From TH1177 sp042138015 (lineage in GTDB: Archaea; Thermoproteota; Nitrososphaeria; Nitrososphaerales; Nitrososphaeraceae): DNA of 37,089 bases. Each line of letters starts with the position of its first letter. The stretch's first letter is position 1. The stretch spans positions 1-37,089 of the forward strand of contig JBHIVA010000021.1 in NCBI GenBank assembly GCA_042138015.1, in the 5' to 3' direction. The notes below the pieces were generated by a model. That model was not told the origin of the DNA. It saw only the letters and a program-made list of their open reading frames with translations, and did not search any database. Shown here piece after piece: positions 18,641 through 27,439 of this stretch. The translations under genes and the position numbers were made by a program.

Positions 18641-18807
18641 TTTTATTATTGAAAATATCAAATACCAGTTAAGAAGATTAAATTGCTAGAACTCTTCAAA
18701 GAAAAAACAAAAAATCTTAACTATAGATTAAGTTAGATATTATAGATAAGATGGAATCTTATCAATTATCTATAACTTTTCAATTCTTTATCTAAAGATC
18801 TCTAGAT

Positions 18808-19464
18808 TTAGTTCCCTGATTCCCATTTTAATTTTTTTAAATCATACTCTTTTCTTGAATATGATACTCTAGCAGGATGACCTATAACTACCGTATCCGG
18901 AGGAACATCTTTGGTAACAATTGATCCCATACCTACAACTGCATTTTTACCTATCACAATTCCAGGTTTAATTACTGATCGTGCAGCAATTATTGCACCA
19001 TCCTTTACAACTGTGCCAATCATTTTCGGACTCATTGGATAGGGATCGTTAGTAAATGTAGCTCCCGGTCCTATGAAAACATTCTTTCCTATTATCGTCA
19101 ACGGCGGGATATATACAGATCCCTCTATTCTGGTATTGTCTCCTATTTTTACATTGTAATCTACATGTACGAGAGAGCCAATCATTACATTATCTCCAAT
19201 AATTGAATTATCTCCTACATATGTATAGTGCCATATTTTTACATTCTTTCCGATCTTTGCTTTGTTAGAAATATAGTTGGTAACAAAACTGCTATTTTTT
19301 TTATTATTGTTTTTATCTTTATTTAACTCCTGCTTTCTATTATTCATTTTTAAATTTTTATCAGAAAAATTCGTTGAAATACTCTCTTTGATATTTGTCC
19401 CATTTTTTTTATTTTGAATAATATTTTTCTTGCTCTTTTTTTTTATCTTGCCTTTAGTCACCAT
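18808..19464 (-). CDS. Left-handed beta-helix sugar N-acetyltransferase (WlbB/WbpD-like)
   Basis: After a Lys/Asn-rich, probably disordered N-terminus (residues 1-63), hexapeptide repeats begin at NYISNKAKIGKNVKIWHYTYVG and run to VVIGHPARV (about 64-200). The motif GPGATFTNDPYPMS is characteristic of UDP-2-acetamido-3-amino-uronate N-acetyltransferases. The enzyme would acetylate an amino sugar nucleotide using acetyl-CoA as a trimer. It is in line with the Trm112-like and Gfo/Idh genes, and the Gfo/Idh protein is the oxidoreductase of the same pathway in bacteria. The basic extension is not part of the catalytic fold. Confidence 0.85.
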   Translation of the reverse strand: MVTKGKIKKKSKKNIIQNKKNGTNIKESISTNFSDKNLKMNNRKQELNKDKNNNKKNSSFVTNYISNKAKIGKNVKIWHYTYVGDNSIIGDNVMIGSLVHVDYNVKIGDNTRIEGSVYIPPLTIIGKNVFIGPGATFTNDPYPMSPKMIGTVVKDGAIIAARSVIKPGIVIGKNAVVGMGSIVTKDVPPDTVVIGHPARVSYSRKEYDLKKLKWESGN

Positions 19465-19545
19465 ATCTAATCTTTTTTATCCATCACTATCTTTATTTCT
19501 GTTTTCATCCAGTTATCTATTCATATTTTAATTGTATCAAGTTTA

Positions 19546-19929
19546 TCATAAATGCCACGGTTTAGCAAATTTTAGAATCTTCTCTGGGATATTTTTTCTC
19601 CATCTTTCCAGAAATCTAATGTCTTTTTCTTTCTCTCGAAGTTCATCGGGTAACATAATGGGTATCTCATCAATAATAGGATAAAAACGGAAGCATTTAT
19701 CACAATATAAAATACCATCTATGATAACAGAAACCTTTTCTTCATGAAGTTGGTTTTCTCCTATTTCTGTATCCTTAAATTGATTATCATCATCTTCGTT
19801 GTTATGTTCGTCTTTATCTAACTTATTTTTAACAGTGTATATTTCATCTTTAACGTCTAACTCAATTAATTCAAGTGGATAGTTTTTATCAATAGGACAT
19901 GCTAAAATATCTAGGAGATTTTTTTTCAT
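19546..19929 (-). CDS. Trm112-like zinc-ribbon protein
   Basis: 127 residues; ATG overlaps the upstream stop by 4 bp (ATGA), implying translational coupling. LDILACPIDK with Cys11 and, after an acidic Asn/Asp-rich insert (about 35-65), ILYCDKCFRFYPIIDEIPIMLPDE with Cys76 and Cys79 match the Trm112/YcaR fold. The second half of the first zinc knuckle is Asp14 rather than Cys. Trm112 activates methyltransferases of tRNA and translation factors. Its position between two glycan genes makes a pathway-specific partner possible. Confidence 0.75.
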   Translation of the reverse strand: MKKNLLDILACPIDKNYPLELIELDVKDEIYTVKNKLDKDEHNNEDDDNQFKDTEIGENQLHEEKVSVIIDGILYCDKCFRFYPIIDEIPIMLPDELREKEKDIRFLERWRKNIPEKILKFAKPWHL

Positions 19930-20957
19930 TTTTTATCATCCTCTAACTGTAGATAAATAGGAGAACCAGTTTTACTAGATAAAAGTGCCGCTTCAGCGAT
20001 TTTTGTAACATTAGCTGCGTCGACCGGAGAAACTTCAGGTTTGTCTATTTTTCCTTTAATAGCCTGAACAAAACTTTTTAGTTCTAGCGAGAGTGGTTCT
20101 ACAAGACTAATTCTTCTTGGAGTTATTGATGATCCTGCATCTTCCACAGTAATTTCCTGTTTAATAAAGTCACCATTAATTATACCTTCAGTGCAAACCA
20201 CACTAAACTTTCTCACTTTCTTGGGAGTGATCCAGTTTGATGATATCACAGCAACTTTGTCTACTCCAAATCCTAGAATAATAGTCGAGAAGTCCTCAAA
20301 TGAATGGAATATTTTTCCTGAACGCGCAAAAACAACTTGGGGATTCATTCCAAAGAAATACACCGCAGTATCAATATCATGAACAGCAGTATCATAAATT
20401 ATGCCCACATCTTTGATATGCAAAGGCATTCTATTTTCTCTATGAAATTCCATCATCAATACATCTCCATAAGTCTTCTCTACCAAGATGTTTTTAACAT
20501 CTTGTACTGCAGGATTGAATCTCTCGATATAGCCACAAGTAAGAATGACTTTATTTTTCTTTGCTATCGTTATCATTTCCTCACATTCCTTGAATGAATA
20601 TGAAAGTGGCTTTTCAACGAATACATTTATCTTATTTTCCATAAGTGTTTTAGAAACTATATGATGAGTTTTTGTAGGTGTACATACAAGACAGCCATCT
20701 AACTTTTCTGAGCTTATCATTTCTTCAACTGAAGTAAAGCTATTCACTTGATATTTTTCAGCAAGAGATTTTGCTTTTGAAACATCCATATCACAAATAG
20801 CCCTCAAAACTCCCATATCAGCTAGTACTCTTGCATGATTTTTTCCCCATCCACCTACTCCTATTATTCCTATTCGTGCATCGTAAGAATCATCACTTAC
20901 AATTTTCTTATTACTCTTCTCTACATCCTTCTTTTGTTCCACTTCTATGAGCGTCAT
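19926..20957 (-). CDS. Gfo/Idh/MocA oxidoreductase, WlbA-like
   Basis: 343 residues from ATG. The Rossmann motif is GIIGVGGWGKNHARVL (residues about 30-45). EKPLSYS (115-121) carries the catalytic lysine of the family. The C-domain helix has DTAVHDIDTAVYFFG with the conserved His193. The nearest well-known counterpart is the NAD-dependent oxidase of UDP-N-acetylglucosaminuronic acid (WlbA/WbpB). Together with the acetyltransferase it suggests synthesis of a 2,3-diacetamido-uronate. A DegT-type aminotransferase, needed between them, is not in the window. It leads the three-gene leftward unit. Confidence 0.85.
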   Translation of the reverse strand: MTLIEVEQKKDVEKSNKKIVSDDSYDARIGIIGVGGWGKNHARVLADMGVLRAICDMDVSKAKSLAEKYQVNSFTSVEEMISSEKLDGCLVCTPTKTHHIVSKTLMENKINVFVEKPLSYSFKECEEMITIAKKNKVILTCGYIERFNPAVQDVKNILVEKTYGDVLMMEFHRENRMPLHIKDVGIIYDTAVHDIDTAVYFFGMNPQVVFARSGKIFHSFEDFSTIILGFGVDKVAVISSNWITPKKVRKFSVVCTEGIINGDFIKQEITVEDAGSSITPRRISLVEPLSLELKSFVQAIKGKIDKPEVSPVDAANVTKIAEAALLSSKTGSPIYLQLEDDKK

Positions 20958-21034
20958 TAAACTACTTTTTCTAACTTGATGAGTCTGAAATATAATTTGT
21001 TATCTATTCTTAATGAATGATAAATTCGATTACT

Positions 21035-21958
21035 TTACCAAACAGGAGTGGTCCAGGAGGAATATTTTTCAATGGTTCTTTCTCCAGATACTATCTGTTC
21101 GTATAACTGTCGTATTGATGCTGTTATTTTTCCTTCCTTTCCGTTACTTATCTCTCTTCCGTCTACACTAATTACCCCAACTATTTCAGCTGCAGTACCA
21201 GTAAGAAAGATCTCATCTGCTATGTAAAGTTCTGTTCTTGATATAGGACGTTCTACTATTTCGTACCCAAAATCCCTTGATAAAGTTATAACAGTATCTC
21301 TTGTTATACCCTTTAGAATCGATGAAGATATATCAGGAGTATAAATAATCTTGTTTTTCAGAATGAATATATTTTCTCCAGGTGCCTCACTTACGTTTCC
21401 ATCCCTATCAAGCATAATAGCTTCATCGTAGCCATTACGTTTGCATTCCTGTGTGGCCAAAACTGAGTTTAAATAATTTCCTCCTGCTTTAGCCATTGGT
21501 GGTGTAGCAGAATCATGGATTCTTCTCCATGAAGATATTCCTACCTTGATTCCTTTCGGATCAAAATAACGTGCAAAAGGGAATACTATGACCACAGTAT
21601 GGGTAGGAGAATTCAAGCTAACATTAAGGTCGATTCCATGAGTTCCAACAAAAGTAATTGGTCTAATATAACATGATTCTTTAATGTTACACTTACGTAG
21701 TAACGAGATAATTGCACCCATTATATCATCTATCGAATGGTTAATCTTTATAGAATAGATAAAAGCAGATCGAAAAATCCTTTCGATATGCTCCCGCAAT
21801 TTGAAAATATACAAATTATCTTTTGAACTGTACGCTCTAATTCCTTCAAATATTGAAGTTCCATAATGTAATGCGTGGGTTGTAATTGGAATTTGAGCTT
21901 TTTCCCATTCTACAAATTCTCCGTCAAACCATATGTATTGAGCTCCTTTGGTCTTCAT
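21035..21958 (-). CDS. ilvE: Branched-chain amino acid aminotransferase
   Basis: Fold-type IV PLP aminotransferase interconverting Val, Leu, Ile and their keto acids with 2-oxoglutarate/glutamate. HALHYGTSIFEGIRAY, YIRPITFVG, SWRRIHDSATPPMAKAGGNY with PLP-lysine 157, DRDGNVSEAPGENIF, and TGTAAEIVGV are all in place. Its 307 residues match the family. It reads leftwards 77 bp upstream of the Gfo/Idh gene, and its presence there looks like chance neighbourhood rather than the missing sugar aminotransferase, which belongs to fold type I. Confidence 0.95.
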   Translation of the reverse strand: MKTKGAQYIWFDGEFVEWEKAQIPITTHALHYGTSIFEGIRAYSSKDNLYIFKLREHIERIFRSAFIYSIKINHSIDDIMGAIISLLRKCNIKESCYIRPITFVGTHGIDLNVSLNSPTHTVVIVFPFARYFDPKGIKVGISSWRRIHDSATPPMAKAGGNYLNSVLATQECKRNGYDEAIMLDRDGNVSEAPGENIFILKNKIIYTPDISSSILKGITRDTVITLSRDFGYEIVERPISRTELYIADEIFLTGTAAEIVGVISVDGREISNGKEGKITASIRQLYEQIVSGERTIEKYSSWTTPVW

Positions 21959-22008
21959 TTATCTATGAAACGTGAATTAGAGAATTAATAAAAGTTTTCT
22001 TTATTAGA

Positions 22009-22671
22009 TTAAAAAAAACCTTTTTTTGGAAATTTAACTCCAACTATTTTTAGTGTCTCATCTTTTCTATTTACATACTTTTGAATTACATTCCAATTTT
22101 CTCTAATTATCTTTGCGACCTGTTTTGGAACTTTGTCTTCCCAACTCTCATCTCTGTTTTTAGAAGGATTTATTTCGTTCCGCGTATCTATATGTTGAGA
22201 TGTTTTCATGCCTGCCTCTTTATACAAAAGTTCCTTAACAAATGATGCTGAAATAGGAAGTCTTTTTGATTTTATTGGATGGAATCTATATACCTTAAGT
22301 GTATATCTTTCAATTACGTCTCCTGTATAAGAGATAAACCTTCTTTCAGAAATAGTGTTAACAACTTGTTCTCTAATCTTCCAAGAATAGGGAGAAAAAA
22401 GAGGGGGAATATATCTTATAAACGGCGAATAAAACGTGTAATTAGGAGATACGATAATATTATCATCATCAGGAAAAACTTCTCTTATCATTAACCTTCT
22501 TAATTCATAGGAAAATGGAAAACTCTTAGTATTGATCTCTTTACCGTCAAGTAAAAATCTAACTGGAAAAATATATACTACGTACTTTTTTTTTAGGTTA
22601 TTTATTATTTCTTCATGAGCCTTTGTAAACGGATTGAGATGAGCAAGGTAAAGCGCTGCAATTTTTTCCAT
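22009..22671 (-). CDS. Cytidylyltransferase-like (NMNAT superfamily) protein
   Basis: The N-terminus MEKIAALYLAHLNPFTKAHEEII corresponds to the NTP-binding site of nucleotidyl transferases, but the HxGH signature reads TKAH: the second His is kept and the Gly is Ala. Near residue 140, LPISASFVKELLY matches the ISSTxxR-type motif, with Lys in place of Arg. A long insert with basic residues and a charged C-terminus follow. Adenylyl or cytidylyl transfer to a small acceptor is probable; NAD or FAD synthesis or a glycan precursor are candidates. The start ATG is 51 bp upstream of ilvE's start region on the same strand. Confidence 0.65.
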   Translation of the reverse strand: MEKIAALYLAHLNPFTKAHEEIINNLKKKYVVYIFPVRFLLDGKEINTKSFPFSYELRRLMIREVFPDDDNIIVSPNYTFYSPFIRYIPPLFSPYSWKIREQVVNTISERRFISYTGDVIERYTLKVYRFHPIKSKRLPISASFVKELLYKEAGMKTSQHIDTRNEINPSKNRDESWEDKVPKQVAKIIRENWNVIQKYVNRKDETLKIVGVKFPKKGFF

Positions 22672-22772
22672 CTATATAAAAATTATAACACCAATTATGG
22701 GTATAAAGACTAATCTAAAATAACAAAAATTGATGTTAGTTTTGCTTTTATAACTAACTAATTATTTTTTGT

Positions 22773-23114
22773 TTAGGCCCGTTTTATTTCTATTTCTATT
22801 GTGGAAACGTTTCTAGTTCTTCCCTCTTCAGACTGTACCGTTTCTGAGCCTATTTTTACATCTCCTATAGCATAACCTGCATTTTCCATTCTTTTTAGTA
22901 TTATCTGAGAGACATCTACTGCTCTTCCAATACTTAACCCTCGAGCTTTAATAGTTACCGTCGGTTGGTTTGCAAGTTGTATTAATGTAGACGTAACATA
23001 TGCCATTAATGGTTTTTTGCCGATATATATTGCATCTCTTAATTGAACTTGATTTTGGTGTTGGTTTTGGTTTTGCTGAACCTCAGTACTCTTTTCCTGT
23101 GTTTCCTCTGACAT
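22773..23114 (-). CDS. albA: Alba chromatin/RNA-binding protein
   Basis: Residues 26-113 form a complete Alba domain: DAIYIGKKPLMAYV with the double Lys33/34 used for nucleic-acid contact, VTIKARGLSIGRAVDVSQII, and RNVSTIEIEIKRA at the end. The first 25 residues are Gln/Asn/Glu-rich. Alba dimers coat DNA and bind RNA in archaea. The gene is monocistronic. The leader contains a perfect 6-bp hairpin with a UUCG loop shortly before the ATG (see next entry). Confidence 0.96.
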   Translation of the reverse strand: MSEETQEKSTEVQQNQNQHQNQVQLRDAIYIGKKPLMAYVTSTLIQLANQPTVTIKARGLSIGRAVDVSQIILKRMENAGYAIGDVKIGSETVQSEEGRTRNVSTIEIEIKRA

Positions 23115-23122
23115 AACAAGTG

Positions 23123-23138
23123 TATCCTCGAAAGGATA
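23123..23138 (-). promoter_or_regulatory. UUCG hairpin in the Alba leader
   Basis: On the mRNA strand, UAUCCU and AGGAUA pair perfectly around UUCG, ending 8 nt before the ATG. It may affect mRNA stability or start-site access. Alba binds RNA, so autoregulation is conceivable but unproven. Confidence 0.45.
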
Positions 23139-23830
23139 ATTTAAATCTAAAAGTTAAATGTATATATTTCAAATAAGAGTCATTTTTATTTTGAATAATA
23201 GATTAAGGATTTTATTAATAAAATCGTAATAATTTTTTCTACATTATCATAATACTATTATTTTAATCTATGCTACCGTATTATATCTCTGTCTTGTCAA
23301 GAATTAATGAACTAATAATTCCATATTTTTTAAATTATGAATTATGATTACAATTATTTTAAAGCAATATATTTCAAATAATAAAGACTCATGTTATTCT
23401 AACCATGATCAATTTTCTTTCAAGTGGGTAAATCTTTCCATAGTTAATTGTGCTTTGAATGGCTTTAGAAAATGCTTAAAGGTAGTAGTACAATCCTGAA
23501 TAATAATAGCACTTTATGAGATTAATCAACTAGATTGATAGATAATATATCAGTCGAATGTTTTTAATATCGATTAGAAATTAATTTACAAAATTATGAG
23601 CGTCATATATTTTTAAGATAAGTGAATATATTAACTAGTCAATGAGTTTTAACTTCTTTATTAGTAGTTTGGTCATAGTTAATTTATTCTTAAATTTTTT
23701 AGTCTATTACCGTTTTCTTCTCGTTTATAATATTATGAAAAGTTGTCAGTATATAAATAGATGAATTTAATATGATTCTAAGGGATTAATACTGTTATAA
23801 TCCGAATTGTTTGGTAATATTTAATTTTAA

Positions 23831-23871
23831 ATGATATCATTAATTTTAGACTATCTTGATTAAAATAGTCT
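23831..23871. promoter_or_regulatory. Palindromes in RTX-gene promoter region
   Basis: ATGATATCAT (23831-23840) is a perfect palindrome, and AGACTAT (23848-23854) pairs with ATAGTCT (23865-23871) across 10 nt. Both lie 20-60 bp before the annotated ATG, and TATA-like sequence abuts it. They may be an operator. The TATA position would also allow translation to start at the later ATG, 23969. Confidence 0.4.
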
Positions 23872-23890
23872 TAATTTATAAAATATAATA

Positions 23891-24802
23891 ATGTTAGTAA
23901 GAATAACAGATAGAAATAAAAATAGAGGAAATTTCTTTCATATTAACTTGCAATCTGATTCTAGAATGTTGAAATTATATCATAAAAATACCACGAGAGT
24001 TTTAGTTTATTCGCTGATAATATCACTCTCGTATATTGTCTTTTCAGATTTGAATGATTTAATGCAAACGAACGACGATTACTTCATGAGTACATCTAAT
24101 AATCATATTGGTATGTTCAAGGAGATATGGGCTGAGGATATAAACGGAACAGAGAGTGATGATAATATTACTGGTACAAATAACCAAGATATGATCAAAG
24201 GTTTAGGGGGAAACGATACTCTCTCTGGACTGGAAGCAGGAGATGACATAAGCGGTGGAGATGGAAATGATATGATTTTTGGCGGTGAAGGGAGAGACTT
24301 TTTGAGAGGAAAGAGTGGAAATGATCAAATAGATGGTGGAGGAGGAAACGATCGACTGTTTGGCTATAGCGGTAATGATGTGTTAATAGGAGGTCCAGGA
24401 AATGATGTCTTTATAGGAGGTCCAGGTTCAGACAAGTTCCTTTGTGGTACTGGAAAAGATACAGTATCTGATTTTAATCAAACAGATGGAGATGTGATCC
24501 CAAATAATGACTGTGAAACAATTAACGAGGCAAGTGATCAACAAACAGATGCTACTGAATTTGAACAAGATCAACAACAAGAAATATTTGATTCTCAAAG
24601 CCAGGAACTAGGTCAAGTTACTGACCAAACTAGTACATCTTCCAACGATAATATCGTAAAAGATAACGGTGCAGATAACGGTGCAGATAACGGTGCAGAT
24701 AACGGTGCAGATAACGGTGCAGATAACGGTGCAGATAACGGTGCAGATAACGGTGCTAATAAAAACGATCCTGTTTCCAATATATTTAAATTCTTCAACT
24801 AA
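23891..24802 (+). CDS. Exported RTX repeat protein with NGAD tail
   Basis: 303 residues; the ATG at 23969 (codon 27) is a plausible alternative start and would place the hydrophobic segment (residues about 36-52) close to the N-terminus. Residues about 104-192 carry nine to ten GGxGxDxUx nonapeptides (GGDGNDMIF, GGEGRDFLR, GGGGNDRLF, GGPGNDVFI), then KDTVSDFNQ and NNDCETIN as in the paralogue at 5002-5715. A Gln/Asp-rich linker and eight NGAD-type tetrapeptides (259-290) follow, ending in a short hydrophobic segment (PVSNIFKFF). A calcium-binding beta-roll displayed outside the cell is inferred. No enzymatic domain is seen. Confidence 0.85.
   Translation: MLVRITDRNKNRGNFFHINLQSDSRMLKLYHKNTTRVLVYSLIISLSYIVFSDLNDLMQTNDDYFMSTSNNHIGMFKEIWAEDINGTESDDNITGTNNQDMIKGLGGNDTLSGLEAGDDISGGDGNDMIFGGEGRDFLRGKSGNDQIDGGGGNDRLFGYSGNDVLIGGPGNDVFIGGPGSDKFLCGTGKDTVSDFNQTDGDVIPNNDCETINEASDQQTDATEFEQDQQQEIFDSQSQELGQVTDQTSTSSNDNIVKDNGADNGADNGADNGADNGADNGADNGADNGANKNDPVSNIFKFFN
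24665..24760 (+). repeat. 12-bp tandem repeat, eight copies, coding NGAD
   Basis: Seven units of AACGGTGCAGAT plus a diverged eighth (ending GCTAAT) encode (NGA D/N)8. The unit is frame-preserving, so copy number could vary without breaking the protein. The near-perfect identity indicates recent expansion. Confidence 0.95.
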
Positions 24803-25330
24803 TATTTAGATACATTCCATAATTAATTTTTAACTTGTTTAAAAAATAAATAACTATGAAAAATTTTTATTATTTACTTCGATTAAGAACTTAATTCTAA
24901 AGATAAAAATTTATTAGTGTTAAAAGAAATGAACACAAATTCTAAGAAATAAGAATATTTATATTTGAATCGAAATCCTGTTGTCTGATACTTTTAAAAT
25001 ACAAATAGCAAATATTTTACTAAATTAAATTAATTTATTAGATAATTAAAATAATGTTTCTTTCCTCTAAGATAATGGGAAAAGTATTCCGTATTCAAAT
25101 ATTGTAAAATACGAATATCTATTATAAAATAAACAAAATTAATGAATGAATAATCCTTACCTTTTTCAAATTTTAGACCACCTATAATCATTTTCATAAT
25201 TCTTGATTATATTTTATATCAAATGTTTCCATAAATGAGTTTAAATACAGGAACTTTTCTACAATATAACTCATTTATCTATATTTGAATATTGAAATTT
25301 ATAGAAAGGATTATCTACCCTGGTAAACAA
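24803..25330. other. Gene-free AT-rich region, 528 bp
   Basis: It follows the RTX gene and precedes the 3' end of tRNA-Pro (opposite strand). Nothing beyond AT-rich sequence with short T-tracts can be supported. Confidence 0.4.
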
Positions 25331-25404
25331 TGGGGTCGGCCGGATTTGAACCGGCGATCTCCAGCGCCCGAGGCTGGAATCTTGCCAAGCTAGACCACAA
25401 CCCC
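25331..25404 (-). tRNA. tRNA-Pro (CGG)
   Basis: Acceptor GGGGTTG/CGACCCC with one G-U pair and discriminator A. D arm GTCT-AGCTTGGCA-AGAT; anticodon arm CCAGC-CTCGGGC-GCTGG, anticodon CGG; T arm GCCGG-TTCAAAT-CCGGC. The 74-nt cloverleaf is complete, without an intron, and CCA is not encoded, as in many archaea. The CCA enzyme is encoded at 29053-30543. Confidence 0.95.
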
Positions 25405-25545
25405 TAACCAAAATTATATTTAGTTAATATTTATTTGTCGCGGTGTTAGATAAAAAACTGAATATTTTAAAAATTAGCATATAAAATTAAATTCATGATT
25501 AATGAATTTATAAAATTGACTTTTCTATATGGTTTCGATAATTAT

Positions 25546-26886
25546 CTAGTATTTAATTCTAGAATATATCTCTTCAATATTCCATTGATTACGAACACTA
25601 TTATTTCTAAATTTTTCTATATCTTCCTTCTTCAAAACCAATCCATCTTTTATTAAATCTTGAACTAGCATTGCTGCCATGGGTAAAGCTCCTGTCGCTC
25701 CGGGAGAGTTATAGTTGAGAATATTCAAAGAGAAGGAATCTTTTAATAAAAATGTCTCAGGAATAATTTTACCATGATTATTTATAATTATAGATCTGAT
25801 TCCTGAAAATCCTCTTTTTGTAAATTTATTAGGATCTAATACTGGGAGAAATTTTTTAACCCTATTTATCATAGATTTCTTTGAGAATGAGCTATTTATT
25901 TCTGTAGAAACTAAGGATAGGAATTCTTGATCTAAAAAAAGTGACCAAAAACCATGTCTCAATATTAGTTTTTTTAATTTTGGCATGATTTCTCTAAAAT
26001 TATTTTTTAAATTGTAAGCATACGCGCCAAATACAGGTACTGCGTTAGGACCAACTTCACAATGCCCATCTACTTTTATGATCCAATGTGGGTCAAGGAA
26101 GGGGTATTTTTTTTGTTTTGGTACAGAATAGATACTATGAGAGGTAAGTGATTCATATTCCTTGGGTGAAATCCAGTATTCTCCCCTGAAATAAAGATTG
26201 ATCAGATCTCTTCCAATCCCAAGAGAATTTGCGATTTCTAAGGAATTTCCTCCAGATGAGTTTATTAAATAATCAGTCTCTATTTTTCCTTCTCCATGAT
26301 TATCAATCTGTAGTATTATAGAATTTTGATTATTCGATATGATTCTTTTGACTTTGTGAGAAAACATAATTTGTCCACCAAGATGTAAATAATCTTGCTT
26401 TAATGCTTTTGTTAATAATGAATAATTAACACTCGCATCTTTTCTACAATAAATGGATGCTTTGCAATTAACATTTGGCTCAATTTGATGTGTCTGATTA
26501 TAATCTAGAAATACAATATCTTCTTCAGCCAATCCATTATTTATACCCCAATCTATATATTTTTTTAGTGTATCTATCTGATAATCTTCTGTTGCAACCT
26601 CTATAACCCCATCATTTTTAAATTGAATTCCTTTTAATTTAGAATATTTTTCCCACATTTCATAACCTATTAGTGCTATTCTTGCAAAAAGTTTTTTTTC
26701 CTTAGGGTCATATAAAAATGGGGCATGAACCTTTCCAGTATTTCTAGAACTTGTATGATGAGCTACATCTCTCTCCTGTTCGATAATAACTACACTAGCT
26801 TTGCTGTTTAAAACCAAAAAATATCCTATGGATACTCCTAATATTCCTCCTCCTATTATTGCAATATTGTATTTTCTTCCTTCCAC
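25546..26886 (-). CDS. FAD-dependent oxidoreductase, L-2-hydroxyglutarate oxidase-like
   Basis: 446 residues from GTG. IAIIGGGILGVSIGYFL (residues 8-24) is the FAD Rossmann motif. HTSSRNTGKVHAPFLYDPKEKK corresponds to the substrate/FAD region of the L-2-hydroxyglutarate/DAO branch (RxTGxNSGVIHAG in LhgO). DASVNYSLLTKALKQDYLHLGG and a C-terminal GATGALPMAAMLVQDL follow. Substrate assignment is tentative: relatives act on L-2-hydroxyglutarate, glycerol-3-phosphate or amino acids. An LhgO-like enzyme would repair a by-product of malate or lactate dehydrogenases and feed electrons to quinone. It is flanked by tRNA-Pro and a long gap and has no operon partner. Confidence 0.8.
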   Translation of the reverse strand: MEGRKYNIAIIGGGILGVSIGYFLVLNSKASVVIIEQERDVAHHTSSRNTGKVHAPFLYDPKEKKLFARIALIGYEMWEKYSKLKGIQFKNDGVIEVATEDYQIDTLKKYIDWGINNGLAEEDIVFLDYNQTHQIEPNVNCKASIYCRKDASVNYSLLTKALKQDYLHLGGQIMFSHKVKRIISNNQNSIILQIDNHGEGKIETDYLINSSGGNSLEIANSLGIGRDLINLYFRGEYWISPKEYESLTSHSIYSVPKQKKYPFLDPHWIIKVDGHCEVGPNAVPVFGAYAYNLKNNFREIMPKLKKLILRHGFWSLFLDQEFLSLVSTEINSSFSKKSMINRVKKFLPVLDPNKFTKRGFSGIRSIIINNHGKIIPETFLLKDSFSLNILNYNSPGATGALPMAAMLVQDLIKDGLVLKKEDIEKFRNNSVRNQWNIEEIYSRIKY

Positions 26887-27439
26887 TTCTTCACTTTGAT
26901 ATTAAGGCAAATAGATCTAATATGATTTTTTTTATTAGAAATTTAAATTTATCAAGTGATAATACACTTGAAAACGTTAATAAATACATATTCTTTCCAT
27001 TTTGTAATATCCATTAAACTAATTTATTGATTCTATATTTCTACTTTTTAACATAAAATAATCACTTTAGTTTATCTTGTAATGTTGCTTAAATAACGTA
27101 ATATACACAAGGTATTAATCTTCTCTCACACCATAAAATAAACCTAACTTAGTATATTCTCTAAAATACACAAAAAAATATTTCGGTATTCTTTTAAAAT
27201 AGGATAATACATATGAAAATTTATTTACTCTTTAACTGAGATAAAAATATTTCTAGATATTTAGCATGACATTTTCAATAGTTTTGAGTTTTTATAGATG
27301 TTCATTAGCTTTGCTATTTTTAATACCAAAAATAAAGCTATTTTATAACAAAATTATGTTATATTTTGATATATATAAAACCTCTAAATGAAAATCCATA
27401 TTATAAATATATTTCTAATTATGGTTACGTGAATTTCAC
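26887..27439. other. Gene-free AT-rich region, 553 bp
   Basis: No ORF, RNA or repeat is recognised. It contains the promoter of the leftward flavoprotein gene and the 3' flank of the 110-residue gene. Confidence 0.4.

Larger units (their letters stand above)
23115..23890. other. Divergent intergenic region, 776 bp
   Basis: It separates alba (leftward) from the second RTX gene (rightward). It contains the alba leader and TATA-like AAATATATA, a slightly less AT-rich stretch (about 23415-23515) with no ORF, and palindromic elements just before the RTX gene. No tRNA or recognised RNA was found. Confidence 0.45.

Noticed and set aside
21035..21958. IlvE as the aminotransferase of the glycan pathway
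   Set aside because: It is a fold-type IV branched-chain enzyme with all its motifs, not a DegT/sugar aminotransferase.
24613..24798. Leftward ORF with an SAPL repeat
   Set aside because: It is the antisense reading of the NGAD repeat in the RTX gene.
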